A stretch of 64,000 nucleotides of DNA, from NCBI RefSeq assembly GCF_003324565.1, contig NZ_QOLA01000016.1, forward strand, positions 62,001 through 126,000. The letters are read 5' to 3'. The DNA comes from Streptomyces sp. SDr-06 (GTDB taxonomy: Bacteria > Actinomycetota > Actinomycetes > Streptomycetales > Streptomycetaceae). The number at the start of each line of letters is the position of its first letter. Positions within the stretch are counted from its first letter, which is position 1. The notes under the pieces are model-generated. The model saw only the letters and a list, made by a program, of their open reading frames with translations, was not told the origin of the DNA and searched no databases. A program made the position numbers and the translations under genes. Shown here in pieces: positions 54,352 to 62,891 of the stretch.

Positions 54352-55185
54352 TCAGTCCGCGGGGGTGTCGGCACAGGAGCCGAGGAACTTGGCGATCGCG
54401 TACGCGACCCACTGCGGTTCCTCCTCCGGCAGCAGATGCCCGCCGTGGGGGTGGACGAGCTCGTGGGCGCCGGGGATGTCGCGGGCGAAGTGCTGGCCGT
54501 CGGTGCCCGCGCTGCGCAGCACCAGCGTGGGCACCGTGATGCGCGGGATCTGCGTGCTGCGGTCCGGCTGGTCGGTGTTGCAGAAGTCGACGAAGGCCGT
54601 GCGGTTACCGGGGCGGCTCATGAGCTGATGGACGCGGTCCACCATGGCGTCGTCCACGATCCGCGCCTGCGGCCCGACGATCGCGCGCAGGTTGCGCTCG
54701 ATGGCCCCGCGCGGCATCACCCGCCTCAGCAAGGGCCGCATCAGCGGGTTGCGGGTCCGGCGTATCCCCGCCGGCAGCGTCTTCCCCGGGTAGCCGGTGG
54801 CGTTGACCAGCACCAGGCCGGTCAGCCGCTCCGGGTGGTCCAGCGCGACGTTCCAGGCGATGTTGCCGCCCAGGGAATTGCCGGCCACCGCATAGCGCGG
54901 CACGCCCAGTGCCGCCGCGAAGCCCGCCACCGTCGCGGCGTACGCCGGGATGCGGTAGTCGCGGTCCGTGCGCGGGCCCGTCAGTCCGAACGCCGGCAGG
55001 TCGGGACGGATGACGTCGAACGAATCCGTCAGCAGGTCCGTCACACCGTCGAAGTGCTGCAGGGACGAGGCACTGCCGTGCAGCAGCACGAGTGCCGGGC
55101 CGTGCCCGGCGCGCTTGTAGTGGATCCGCAGGCCGTCCACCTCGACGAACCGGGAGTCGGGCTGGGGGCCAGACCAGATATTCAT
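54352..55185 (-). CDS. Alpha/beta-fold hydrolase
   Basis: 277 residues. Oxyanion region LVLLHGSASSLQHF, nucleophile elbow VAGNSLGGNIAWN (Ser in GNSLGG), Asp in the LRSAGTDGQHF region and catalytic His in HPHGGHLLPEEEP. Cap region helical. Typical of meta-cleavage-product or ester/lactone hydrolases, which often follow aromatic monooxygenases. First gene of the leftward hydrolase-monooxygenase operon; a dyad CTGTT-N6-AACAG at 55196-55211 lies at its promoter. Confidence 0.9.
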   Translation of the reverse strand: MNIWSGPQPDSRFVEVDGLRIHYKRAGHGPALVLLHGSASSLQHFDGVTDLLTDSFDVIRPDLPAFGLTGPRTDRDYRIPAYAATVAGFAAALGVPRYAVAGNSLGGNIAWNVALDHPERLTGLVLVNATGYPGKTLPAGIRRTRNPLMRPLLRRVMPRGAIERNLRAIVGPQARIVDDAMVDRVHQLMSRPGNRTAFVDFCNTDQPDRSTQIPRITVPTLVLRSAGTDGQHFARDIPGAHELVHPHGGHLLPEEEPQWVAYAIAKFLGSCADTPAD

Positions 55186-55195
55186 AATGGATACA

Positions 55196-55211
55196 CTGTT
55201 GCCGATAACAG
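55196..55211. promoter_or_regulatory. Putative operator upstream of the hydrolase operon
   Basis: CTGTTGCCGATAACAG, a 5-bp inverted repeat just upstream of the hydrolase start codon (55185), overlapping the AT-rich promoter (TATCCATTATG on the minus strand). A candidate site for the TetR protein at 51747. Confidence 0.4.
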
Positions 55212-55521
55212 GATGGTGTCAAGAGGAAGCCCTTGCCGCGGGCAGCGGCGTCCTGCCCTCGACGACTCCTGCACGACAATCCCGAACCAGCCGATGCGGA
55301 GGGGCTGCCACTGATGGCCTGGCAGGCTCGGCGTGCCGGGGGTCGACCGACGCGACCGTGCCCGGCTTCGCCTGCATGAGGCCTGGGGGCTGGACGGCTC
55401 GGCGTGGCCCGGGCGGGCGTACTGGTGCCCAGCGACCAAGACCTCAGCGACTCGGAACGCTTCGGTAGCTCGGCCAGGCTCGTCGTAAAGCCGCAGGTCA
55501 CCAGCCCGTCCAGGGCGAAAC

Positions 55522-55720
55522 AGCGACTGAAGCGACTGACGCCTCCTATCTATGACGCGCACACGCGCACGCACGCGCACGCGGGAATGTCTTCATAGGG
55601 GAGAACTTCGGTCGCTTCAGTCGCTGAGGCGGTGACGAGACCCCACCTGACCTGGGGTTTTGTGCGAGATCGGCATGAGTCGCTTTGGTCGCTCGACCAG
55701 CAGACCGCTTCGGTCGCTGG
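55522..55720. repeat. GCGACYGAA iterons left of the primase-helicase operon
   Basis: Tandem 9-bp units GCGACTGAA/GCGACTGA at 55523-55539 (plus), the inverse CTTCGGTCGCTTCAGTCGC at 55606-55624, and TCGCTTTGGTCGC plus CGCTTCGGTCGC at 55680-55717. All share the unit GCGACYGAA. No gene lies in 55212-55728. A CGCACGCGCACGC run at about 55560-55580 is simple-sequence. Confidence 0.7.
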
Positions 55721-55728
55721 CCGGCGGG

Positions 55729-56133
55729 TCACGACTTGGGCAGGGTGATGCCGAGTTCGCGCATCGCCTCGGACTCCGGGCCGCCCTCCGAGCGCTGGGT
55801 CTTGTAGCCCTTGATCCGGGGGGAGATGGTGCGGGGGTCGACGGCTTCCGAGGGTGCGCCGGACGCGTAGAGGCCGCCCGGCTGGCCGTCGCGGTCGTGG
55901 GGGGCGAGCCAGAACACGCGGCGCAGGAAGGTGCCCGAGGCCCGGGAGGAGCGCGCCTCGGGGCCGAGGACCGCGTAGCCGACCATGCGGCCGCCGCGGT
56001 GGAAGGCGGGCTTTCCCCGGCGGGTGGGCAGCCGGTCGAGGCTCTGGCGCACGTAGTCCAGGCCGGTGATGTCCTCCAGCCACACGAGGCCGCTCTCGTG
56101 GGCGAGCTGCGCGGGCTCGATCAGGGCGCTCAT
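55729..56133 (-). CDS. Conserved hypothetical protein of the replication operon
   Basis: 134 residues; its start overlaps the helicase stop (ATGA). Contains WLEDITGLDYVRQSLDRLPT, GKPAFHRGGRMVGYAVLGPE, RRVFWLAPHDRDGQ. No known domain. Translational coupling to the SF3 helicase suggests an accessory replication role. Confidence 0.6.
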   Translation of the reverse strand: MSALIEPAQLAHESGLVWLEDITGLDYVRQSLDRLPTRRGKPAFHRGGRMVGYAVLGPEARSSRASGTFLRRVFWLAPHDRDGQPGGLYASGAPSEAVDPRTISPRIKGYKTQRSEGGPESEAMRELGITLPKS

Positions 56134-57644
56134 GAGGTCGCTCCCACTTCAGCGTTGAGTCCGATACCGGGATAGAACTTCCGCTGGTTCGACAGGATCA
56201 TTTCCTTGGGCGTGGCGATGCCGACGGTCTCCCGTACCCGGGCGGCGAAGGACCGGGAGGAGACGGGGTTGGCCCCTTCCAACTGGCACCAGTTCTTGTA
56301 GCTGTTGTACAGCTGGGCCTGCTCCGCACGCAGGGCGGGCCCCAGTGTGCAGCACTCGCTCAGGAAGCGCCCGGTGTGGTCCTCGGTCTCGGCGTACGCG
56401 GTGGTGGCCACGCGGACCTGCTGGGGGCCGGTGAGGTCGCGGGGCCCGTTGAGGTAGCGACCGGCCCCGGTGACCAGCCAGTTGAGGATGCCGGGGCCCT
56501 CCTCGGTGACCAGGACGTCGGCGAGGTTGTCCACTTTGCGGTCGTCCGCGACCACGCGCTCGAAGGGGATGAGTTTCATGCGTCGCCAGAACGCGTAGCC
56601 CCCGGTGCCCACTTCGGGCCGGTGGTTGCCGAGCAGCCACAGCTTGTGCGTCGGGTTGAAGCCGAAGAAGTCCTGGCGCATCCGGCGCGCCTTGATGCGG
56701 TCGCCGCCGGTGAGGAGCTTGACGCGGGCCTCGTCGAACCGGTCGCCTGGCTTGAGCTCGGAACAGACGATGATGCGCCGCCCGTGCAGCTCGGCCAGGT
56801 CGGTGGGGTGCCCCTCGAAGGGACGGGCCATCAGGAACCCGGGCGGAGCGGCGTCGGCGTAGTCGCCGAGCAGCTTGACCATGACGTCCAGCAGGACGCT
56901 CTTGCCGTTCTTGCCCTGTCCGTAGAGGAACGGCATGATCTGCGCGCCGACGTCACCGGTGATGGAGTAGCCGAGCAGCTCGTGCAGGAAGTCGATCATC
57001 TGGCGTCCGTCGGCGTCGTCGCCGAAGGTGTCGGTCAGGAACCGCTGCCAGCGCGGTGTGGCCATGGGCCGCGCGGCCACGCTCGTGGCGCGCGAGTGGT
57101 AGTGCTTCTCGGGGTCGGGCGCGGTGAGGGCGCCGGTGGAGAGGTCGATGACGCCGTCGGGGGTGCACAGGGCGTACGGATCGGCGTCCAGGAGCGAGGC
57201 GTTGAGGACCATGCCCGGCGCCGCCTTCGCCTGCATCAGCATCGCCTTCATGCCCGAGGTGGACAGGGCCCGGCGGCGGTGCCGGCGCAGCGCGGAATCG
57301 CTGTGGCGCGCGCGGGCGTCGGTCTCCGCGAGCGACTCGGCCATCTCTCCGGCCGCCCACAGCACGTTGTCGTCCTCGTCGATCTCCCAGCGGTAGCCGG
57401 ACCACCGGTACCAGCCGAGCCCCGGCACGTGCCGGAAGTCGCGCCCGTACAGGGACACGAACAGCTTGGCGTTGCCCCGGTCGCTGAGGCTGTCGGGCAG
57501 CAGCCCGTGCTCGGTGGCCTGTTCCTGCGCCCGCTCGGGCGCGGTCTGGGCGGGCACCTGCTCGGCGGGGGAGCCCAGCATGATCTGACGGGCGACTTCG
57601 ATCGGGTCGAACAGCCCTTCTTTGGCGGACGGTGTGCCGTTCAT
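56130..57644 (-). CDS. SF3 (D5/P4-type) replicative helicase
   Basis: 504 residues from the ATG overlapping the primase stop. D5-N-like region (GRDFRHVPGLGWYRWSGYRW, LCTPDGVIDLSTGALTAPDP), then the SF3 ATPase: Walker A LYGQGKNGKSVLLDVMVKLL, Walker B-type RRIIVCSELKPGDRFDEARV, motif C HKLWLLGNHRPEV. C-terminal winged-helix part (SSRSFAARVRETVGIATPKE). It would unwind the plasmid origin next to PriPol. Confidence 0.9.
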   Translation of the reverse strand: MNGTPSAKEGLFDPIEVARQIMLGSPAEQVPAQTAPERAQEQATEHGLLPDSLSDRGNAKLFVSLYGRDFRHVPGLGWYRWSGYRWEIDEDDNVLWAAGEMAESLAETDARARHSDSALRRHRRRALSTSGMKAMLMQAKAAPGMVLNASLLDADPYALCTPDGVIDLSTGALTAPDPEKHYHSRATSVAARPMATPRWQRFLTDTFGDDADGRQMIDFLHELLGYSITGDVGAQIMPFLYGQGKNGKSVLLDVMVKLLGDYADAAPPGFLMARPFEGHPTDLAELHGRRIIVCSELKPGDRFDEARVKLLTGGDRIKARRMRQDFFGFNPTHKLWLLGNHRPEVGTGGYAFWRRMKLIPFERVVADDRKVDNLADVLVTEEGPGILNWLVTGAGRYLNGPRDLTGPQQVRVATTAYAETEDHTGRFLSECCTLGPALRAEQAQLYNSYKNWCQLEGANPVSSRSFAARVRETVGIATPKEMILSNQRKFYPGIGLNAEVGATS

Positions 57645-58765
57645 GTGCGGACCCCCGGATCGAGCGGCCGTCGGCTGCCCGCGCTCATCCCGCTGCGGAT
57701 GATCTGCAGACTGCGACGTTCCTGGCCGGGGCGCGCCTGCGCGGCGGCGGTCACCAGCGCGGCTTCGGCGTCGGCGAGGTTCATGCGCCCGGCCCCCACC
57801 AGACCGCCCGCGGTGAAGGCGGCGCGGTTGAGCTTCTCGCTGAAGCCGGCGCCCTCGGGCAGCGCCGCGCATTCGGCGACGGCCCTCAGCACGGTGGCCA
57901 GGGTGCGCTCCGCCGTGTCGCGGCCGCCGCGCGCGGCCATGACGGCGGCGCGGGCCCGCGAGGGCACGGGAGTGGGCGGTGTGGGAGGAGTTAAGGCGGG
58001 GCGGTGGCCGGTGCGTTCGAGTTCGGCGGCCAGCCAGCCCGGCAGCGGCGCGGGGCGCCGGACCGTGCCGCAGGCGGTGTAGGTGCCGAGCGCCGTCGTG
58101 GTGCCGGGAGCGATGATGTAGCCGCCGTGCGCCCGTACGTCGACCTGCCAGGCCAGGGCCCGCTTGGCGCTCGACCCGGTCGAGCACCGCCACAGGTGCC
58201 CGGGCCGCGCGGCGTACCACAGGTGCAGGCCACCGGACGGCGTGCGCACCCGCAGGGTGGTGGCGTCCTGGCTGGGATCCTGCTGGCCGCGCAGCGCCGC
58301 GAGCAGGGCCAGGCTGTGAAAGCCGTGCTGCAGTCCGCCCAGCGACACCGAGGCCGGGATGTGGATGCCCGGCAGGAGCCGGTCCGGGTCCGGCAGCGGC
58401 GCCGGGTGCGCGTCGACGTCGATCACGACGAGGTTCGCCGGGCCGCACGCCACGCCCACCCCGAAGCGGGGCTGCTCCGCCCACCAGGCCTGGATGCGGT
58501 GCGGGTCGGTCGTGGCGGCGTGGAAGCCGTGGCACCAGCGACCGGCGGGGATGCAGGGGCAGCCCTGGGCGCTGTGCGGCTGGTCGCGGCAGCGACCGCA
58601 GTTGGCGGCCGGTGTCTTGCGTCCCGGGGCCAACGGGTGGACGGGCCAGCCCTGTTCGGCGCACCACAAGGCGGTGGCCAGCGGTGTCCCGGAGCCGCGC
58701 GCCTCGGACGCGATCGGGGCGCGCAGGGTTGAGTCGCTGCCGGATATCCCCAGTTCAAGGGACAT
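57641..58765 (-). CDS. Primase-polymerase (PriPol, AEP superfamily)
   Basis: 374 residues, ATG at 58765 with AAAGGATC upstream. N-terminal ALWCAEQGWPVHPLAPGRKT, a Cys cluster (CGRCRDQPHSAQGCPC), HGFHAATTDPHRIQAWW, the catalytic DxD in NLVVIDVDAHPAP, TPSGGLHLWYAARPG and DVRAHGGYIIAPG. The catalytic Asp-x-Asp and the SGGxHLW motif identify prim-pol domains. It makes primers and possibly short DNA for the adjacent SF3 helicase. First gene of the leftward replication operon; iterons lie just upstream. Confidence 0.9.
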   Translation of the reverse strand: MSLELGISGSDSTLRAPIASEARGSGTPLATALWCAEQGWPVHPLAPGRKTPAANCGRCRDQPHSAQGCPCIPAGRWCHGFHAATTDPHRIQAWWAEQPRFGVGVACGPANLVVIDVDAHPAPLPDPDRLLPGIHIPASVSLGGLQHGFHSLALLAALRGQQDPSQDATTLRVRTPSGGLHLWYAARPGHLWRCSTGSSAKRALAWQVDVRAHGGYIIAPGTTTALGTYTACGTVRRPAPLPGWLAAELERTGHRPALTPPTPPTPVPSRARAAVMAARGGRDTAERTLATVLRAVAECAALPEGAGFSEKLNRAAFTAGGLVGAGRMNLADAEAALVTAAAQARPGQERRSLQIIRSGMSAGSRRPLDPGVRT

Positions 58766-58780
58766 TGATGGATCCTTTCG

Positions 58781-58924
58781 GCGACTGAAGCGACTCAAGT
58801 TCGAAACATGCTCCGCGCAGGCTAGCGGAACGGTCTCGATCAGTCCCGCAGTCGGAGAACTCAGTGGGGGGAGTGCGCGGTTCGGCGCCGGGCACCACGG
58901 GGGAGCGACCGAAGCGACCGAAGC
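58781..58924. repeat. GCGACYGAA iterons right of the PriPol gene
   Basis: GCGACTGAAGCGACTCAAG at 58781-58799, immediately behind the PriPol RBS, and GAGCGACCGAAGCGACCGAA at 58903-58922. Same 9-bp unit as at 55522-55720, so the replication operon is bracketed by these sites. Confidence 0.7.
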
Positions 58925-59369
58925 CTGACCTTGGCATCGTCAAAGGCGACGGAGTGCGACGCCGGTTCCGGTGCTGCATTCCGGTAACCCGCGAGACCGG
59001 CGCCGCGCCCGCAGGCGTGCCCCGCCCGATGTGCCGAGTGCACGCGGGTACGAGGAGAACCGCCGGGCGATGTCGTGGGCAGGAGCCCGATGAGGACGGC
59101 GGAGCCCGTTCGGCTTCGGCTGTGCTCGTCGCCGTCTCAGGGAAGCGTTCGCCGGCAGTGGCCGGGGCGCGTCCTGTCGGGGGCCGTCGTGGGCGGCGAA
59201 CCCTGTGGTGACGCGTGCGGGCGTCGTCCCTCGGTGTTGTGCATGCCTTTTCCCCCGGGGCGTGCGAAGTGTTCTCCGCGGCCTGCCGGCACGCAGAGGC
59301 TGGCTGTGCGGCGTCGGGTACCCGCTCCCTCGTGGCCGCCGATCACCCGTGGCACACCGTCCCGAGTAA
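58925..59369. other. No supported gene
   Basis: Opposing open frames without recognisable product or RBS between the iterons and the ARE-like site. Confidence 0.4.
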
Positions 59370-59394
59370 AATAAAGGCTGACCGGTCTGTTTGT
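59370..59394. promoter_or_regulatory. ARE-like autoregulator element (orphan)
   Basis: AAAGGCTGACCGGTCTGTTT within AATAAA...TTTGT. The GACCGGTC core with A/T-rich flanks is typical of gamma-butyrolactone receptor sites. No gene starts close by. Confidence 0.5.
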
Positions 59395-59501
59395 CGAGTG
59401 ACGGGGGCGTTCTCCTGGGACATATCAGGGAGAGATCGCCCGTCGACAGCGGACGAGGGCCGCGACGGACCCGGCCGTCGGGGGTGAACAGCGGCCTCAG
59501 G

Positions 59502-60173
59502 TCATGACGAACCCTCACCAACCGCTTCGGACACGGCGGTTGAGGGAGAAGGCGCGTCGGCGCCCGGCGGCCGGGCGGGCTCCTCCGGGATGCCCACGCC
59601 CGACAGGGCCAGACGCCAGACGCTCTCGAGCTGGGCGACCCCGCTCCCCGCGGCCACCGCGGCCCCCGGGCGGCCGCGCAGGAACGCCTCGGCTCCCGCC
59701 GTCAGGTACTCGACCAGCGTCATGACCTCCGCGGGCCGGGCCCCTCCCCGCAACTGCCCGCTGCTGTACGCCTGGTCGAGCAGCTGCTTGACGACCGGGA
59801 GCCAGATGTCCGACCAGCCACCGGTGCCCGGCCGCTCCCTCGTCAGCCGCACCGCGCAGCGCACGGGCGTCTGCTCCTCCAGGAGGCGGGTCAGTTCCAG
59901 CGTCAGCTCCACGACCTTCCCGAGCGCGGACCCGGGCCGGGCCGAGACCTCCAGCAGCGCCGCCTGCGTCAGCGCGCGGCCCTCCTCCATCACGGCGTCG
60001 GCCAGTTCTCCCTTGGTCGGGAAGTGGAAGGTGAGAGCGCCGAGCGAAATGCCCGCGGTCCTGCACACCTTGGCGAGCGACGTCCCCTCGTACCCCTCCA
60101 GGTCGAAGTGCGCGGCCGCGGCCTCCACGAGGACGGCCCGCGTCCGCGCCGCCCGGCCCTGCTGCTTCGTCAT
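59502..60173 (-). CDS. Autoregulator-receptor-type TetR regulator (ScbR/ArpA/AvaR-like), copy 1
   Basis: 223 residues from ATG 60173. HTH: GRAARTRAVLVEAAAAHFDL, EGYEGTSLAKVCRTAGISLG, ALTFHFPTKGELADAVMEEG. This is the butyrolactone-receptor pattern (GALYFHF, here GALTFHF). A conserved ligand-pocket Trp appears in the TGGWSDIWLPVVKQLLDQAY region. The ligand domain is otherwise divergent, so it may be a pseudo-receptor that answers antibiotics or related signals rather than the butenolide itself. An ARE-like site lies upstream at 60522-60558. Confidence 0.85.
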   Translation of the reverse strand: MTKQQGRAARTRAVLVEAAAAHFDLEGYEGTSLAKVCRTAGISLGALTFHFPTKGELADAVMEEGRALTQAALLEVSARPGSALGKVVELTLELTRLLEEQTPVRCAVRLTRERPGTGGWSDIWLPVVKQLLDQAYSSGQLRGGARPAEVMTLVEYLTAGAEAFLRGRPGAAVAAGSGVAQLESVWRLALSGVGIPEEPARPPGADAPSPSTAVSEAVGEGSS

Positions 60174-60521
60174 GCTCACTCCGAGGTGGGATCGCTGGTG
60201 ATGGGGAGGGGTCGCGACGGTCCCGCGCGACACGCGAGTTCCGTCCTGCGGTACCCGTCCAGTATCGACACGACACCGTCCGGCCGCGCATGAGTTGGCA
60301 CATGCCGCTGGCCACGGCCCGCAAGAACGGCCGTCGGGCGGGCGACCGGCTGCCCGTGCAGCGGATCGCCCGCCGAACGACGGCGAGAGGGTTGCGGACG
60401 TGCTCGCCCCGACCCGGCTGGGGAAGCCCGTACGGCCGTACAACAGGCCTTTGGGCAGGGCGGCTTGAAGCGAGCGCCGGTGCCGTGGGCGCCGAGGCCG
60501 GCGGTCACCGGGCCATGTATG
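60174..60521. other. Leader region of the receptor gene
   Basis: About 350 bases with no supported gene, between the receptor start and the ARE-like dyad. Confidence 0.4.
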
Positions 60522-60558
60522 CATACGCCAGGGTAAACCGCCGGGACGGTTTGAACAG
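60522..60558. promoter_or_regulatory. ARE-like dyad between acyl-CoA oxidase and receptor gene
   Basis: AAACCGCCGGGACGGTTT, 6-bp arms, preceded by CATACGCCAGGGT. Lies just past the oxidase stop and upstream of receptor copy 1. Confidence 0.5.
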
Positions 60559-60570
60559 AAGAAGAGGTGA

Positions 60571-62487
60571 TCAGACGGGGAGCGGGGCCGAACCGGCGGC
60601 CGCGGTCTCGAGGCACTGATCGATGGAGCCGCCGCTGGCGATGGGCACGGAGGCCAGCATCTCGGCCGGGACGTCGAAGGCGTCGACGAGGGTCATCATG
60701 TGCGGGGCGAGCTCGGCGATGACGGCGTTGACCGTCCGGGGCAGTTCGCGCACCTGGTCGCAGGTCATGTGGCCATCGGCCAGCAGGTCGCCGGTGTACT
60801 CGCTGATCTGCCCGAGGAGGAACAGCCGGCACAGGCACTTCAGCAGGTCTCGGGCCGAGGGGTCCGTCGCCTGGGCGGTGGCGGCGATGAAGGCGTCGGC
60901 GGCCTGGAGCCGGGCGTGGACGGAGACCATCTCCAGGGCGGCGGGGGAGGTCTCGTTCCACCGGGCCAGCGGGTCGCCGGAGGGGCCCTCCCGCAGCGCG
61001 ACGCGCGCCCGGTCCTGCCACAGGGCCTCCACCTCGGCGAGCAGACCGCGCAAGAAGTGCAGATCCGTCATGTCCCGTTCGGCAGCCGGGAGTTGTTCGG
61101 CGCCCCGGCGGTCGACCTCATGGCCCAGCACCATCTCGGCGGCCGCCTTGACCCAGATGACGAGGTTGTCGCCCTCGGCCGTGATCCCGCCCTCGATGTT
61201 CAGGGGCAGGTCGGCCAGGCCGTTGGCGGGGAAGAGCCCCTGGGCTCCGCACCGCTCCCGGCACTCGATCGTGATGCCGCGGGCCTGCCAGGTGATCCAG
61301 CCCTTGGCGATGGCCACCAGACGCTCGACCTCGGCCCGGTCCTCGTCGGTGTGCTCAGCCCAGCGGGCCACCGTGGTGCGGTGCAGGAAGGTCATGGCGT
61401 ACGCCATCGCCAGCTTGTTCAGCAGGCGGCCGTGATGGCTGCGGTGCGCGGCCAGCGCCACCTTCTCGCCGGGCTTGGTCCCGGCGATGAACCGGTTGTG
61501 GGCGTAGCGCACCGCGATGGCGAGCGCGGTGCGGGACATCCCCAGTGTGCCGGCGCTCATGCAGAGCTTGCCCATGGTGATGCGGCTGATGGAGCGGAGC
61601 AGGCGTCTGCGGCGATTGCCGAGGTTGCTGCTGAACTCCCCCTGGGGGTCGAGCCGTCCGTGCGCGGCCTCCAGGAGGGCCTCGCGCGGCAGCCAGACGT
61701 GGTCGAACGCGGTGAGGCTGTGGTCGACGGGGGTGCCGGTCCGCTGCGGCAGCGGCTGCACCTTCACTCCTGGCAGGTGCCCGTTCTCGTCGCTCAGCGG
61801 GGTCAGGAAGAGGAAGACCCCGTGGTCGCGGCCGTCGATCATCAGCCGGGCCGCCACCACGGCGCTCTTGGGACCGCCGATGATGCTCGTGTTCGGCATG
61901 AACTTGCGGGCGCCGGGCGTGGGGGTGTCCAGGACGAATCCGTTGGTCGTGCGGTCGAGCACCGCCGTCGTCTCCATCGAGGCCACGTCGTTGCCGTGTT
62001 CGAGCTCCGTGCACAGGAAGGTGCCGGTGCGCTGCATCGAGGTGAAGGCGGAGAGGTCGCGGCCGTGGACGTCGTGGTCGAGGAGGCTGCCGAGGAAGAG
62101 GTTGTAGTGGATGCTGGCGACCGTGCACAGACCGCCGTCCACGGGCCCGGTCCACTCGTGCAGACTGGCCAGCCGGTAGGGGTCGTTGGCCAGTTCCGCG
62201 GCGTCGCCCACGGCCTCGTTCACCAGCCGCAGCCGCTCGTAGGACAGGGCCACGCGCTCGTTGGGCGTCAGCCCGGGCTGGTAGGTGAAGTTTCGGCCAC
62301 TTATGAGGGTGCGCCAGTTCTCGTGGATGCGGTCCCGGTCCTGCCTGTCGAAGAGCAGGTGCCCGAGTTCGCCGGCCGCCATGGCGGAGGGTCCGAACGC
62401 AGAGCGGCCGTGCGGACCGTTGCTATCAACGGTCTCCTCCATCTCTGCCGCGATGAAGGTGTCCTTCTGGAACGTCAGCAAGGTCAT
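60571..62487 (-). CDS. aco: Acyl-CoA oxidase of the avenolide (Aco) type
   Basis: 638 residues, similar in size to acyl-CoA oxidases. Acyl-CoA dehydrogenase/oxidase fold: YNLFLGSLLDHDVHGRDL, FTSMQRTGTFLCTELEHGND, the FAD-contacting ALDRTTNGFVLDTPTPGARK and FMPNTSIIGGPKSAVVAARL, HGVFLFLTPL, and the C-terminal helical half (GKLCMSAGTLGMSRTALAIA, GWITWQARGITIECRERCGA, QGLFPANGLADLPLNIEGGI, TAEGDNLVIW). Next to two receptor TetRs and a P450, this arrangement parallels the aco-avaR1-cyp17 genes that make avenolide in Streptomyces avermitilis. An ARE site lies about 55 bases upstream. Confidence 0.88.
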   Translation of the reverse strand: MTLLTFQKDTFIAAEMEETVDSNGPHGRSAFGPSAMAAGELGHLLFDRQDRDRIHENWRTLISGRNFTYQPGLTPNERVALSYERLRLVNEAVGDAAELANDPYRLASLHEWTGPVDGGLCTVASIHYNLFLGSLLDHDVHGRDLSAFTSMQRTGTFLCTELEHGNDVASMETTAVLDRTTNGFVLDTPTPGARKFMPNTSIIGGPKSAVVAARLMIDGRDHGVFLFLTPLSDENGHLPGVKVQPLPQRTGTPVDHSLTAFDHVWLPREALLEAAHGRLDPQGEFSSNLGNRRRRLLRSISRITMGKLCMSAGTLGMSRTALAIAVRYAHNRFIAGTKPGEKVALAAHRSHHGRLLNKLAMAYAMTFLHRTTVARWAEHTDEDRAEVERLVAIAKGWITWQARGITIECRERCGAQGLFPANGLADLPLNIEGGITAEGDNLVIWVKAAAEMVLGHEVDRRGAEQLPAAERDMTDLHFLRGLLAEVEALWQDRARVALREGPSGDPLARWNETSPAALEMVSVHARLQAADAFIAATAQATDPSARDLLKCLCRLFLLGQISEYTGDLLADGHMTCDQVRELPRTVNAVIAELAPHMMTLVDAFDVPAEMLASVPIASGGSIDQCLETAAAGSAPLPV

Positions 62488-62539
62488 GGACCTCTCCCCG
62501 TTGATGAGGGACCCGGATAGATGGGATCTCAGCCACGAA

Positions 62540-62564
62540 GATACGTACCAACCGGTTTTGTTTA
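62540..62564. promoter_or_regulatory. ARE in the aco promoter
   Basis: GATACGTACCAACCGGTTTT then GTTTA. Excellent ARE match: ACC-AACCGGTTTTG core, about 53 bases upstream of the oxidase start. Confidence 0.75.
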
Positions 62565-62717
62565 CAACCCCTTTCGGGCAACAGGCCGGTGATGCTCAAG
62601 TGGTTTGAGAGCGTCTCTGAACCATACCGGAATGAAGCATTCCGGACATGATGCGCCGATTCTGGGCAATCGCGGGCAGCGGAACGCGCGGCGGACCTCC
62701 GGGTGCGGCAGCTTGAG

Positions 62718-62736
62718 AAACCAGCATCCTGGTTTT
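62718..62736. promoter_or_regulatory. ARE-like dyad 2 in the aco/receptor intergenic region
   Basis: AAACCAGCATCCTGGTTTT, 7-bp perfect arms, between aco and the receptor gene. Confidence 0.6.
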
Positions 62737-62833
62737 ATTCTGTGAGACGCGCCCAAGGGTGCAGGCGAAACGGGACCCTAGCGTTGGTATGGGATCCTTC
62801 GACACCCCCTCGTCGTGCACAGCTGTCGATGCT

Positions 62834-62862
62834 AGAATACGAACCCTTTGGTTTATTTCTTG
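62834..62862. promoter_or_regulatory. ARE-like site in the receptor promoter
   Basis: AATACGAACCCTTTGGTTTA then TTTCTTG, ending 29 bases before the receptor GTG; suits autoregulation. Confidence 0.65.
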
Positions 62863-62891
62863 TCCGTCGGGGGCTGGCATGGAGGTGGGTT

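Noticed and set aside
55555-55585. CGCACGCGCACGC simple repeat as a functional site
   Set aside because: Short alternating run with Z-DNA potential only; no link to the iterons beside it.
60700-62520. 606-codon plus-strand open frame
   Set aside because: Antisense to the acyl-CoA oxidase; repetitive Gly/Val/Gln composition typical of shadow frames.
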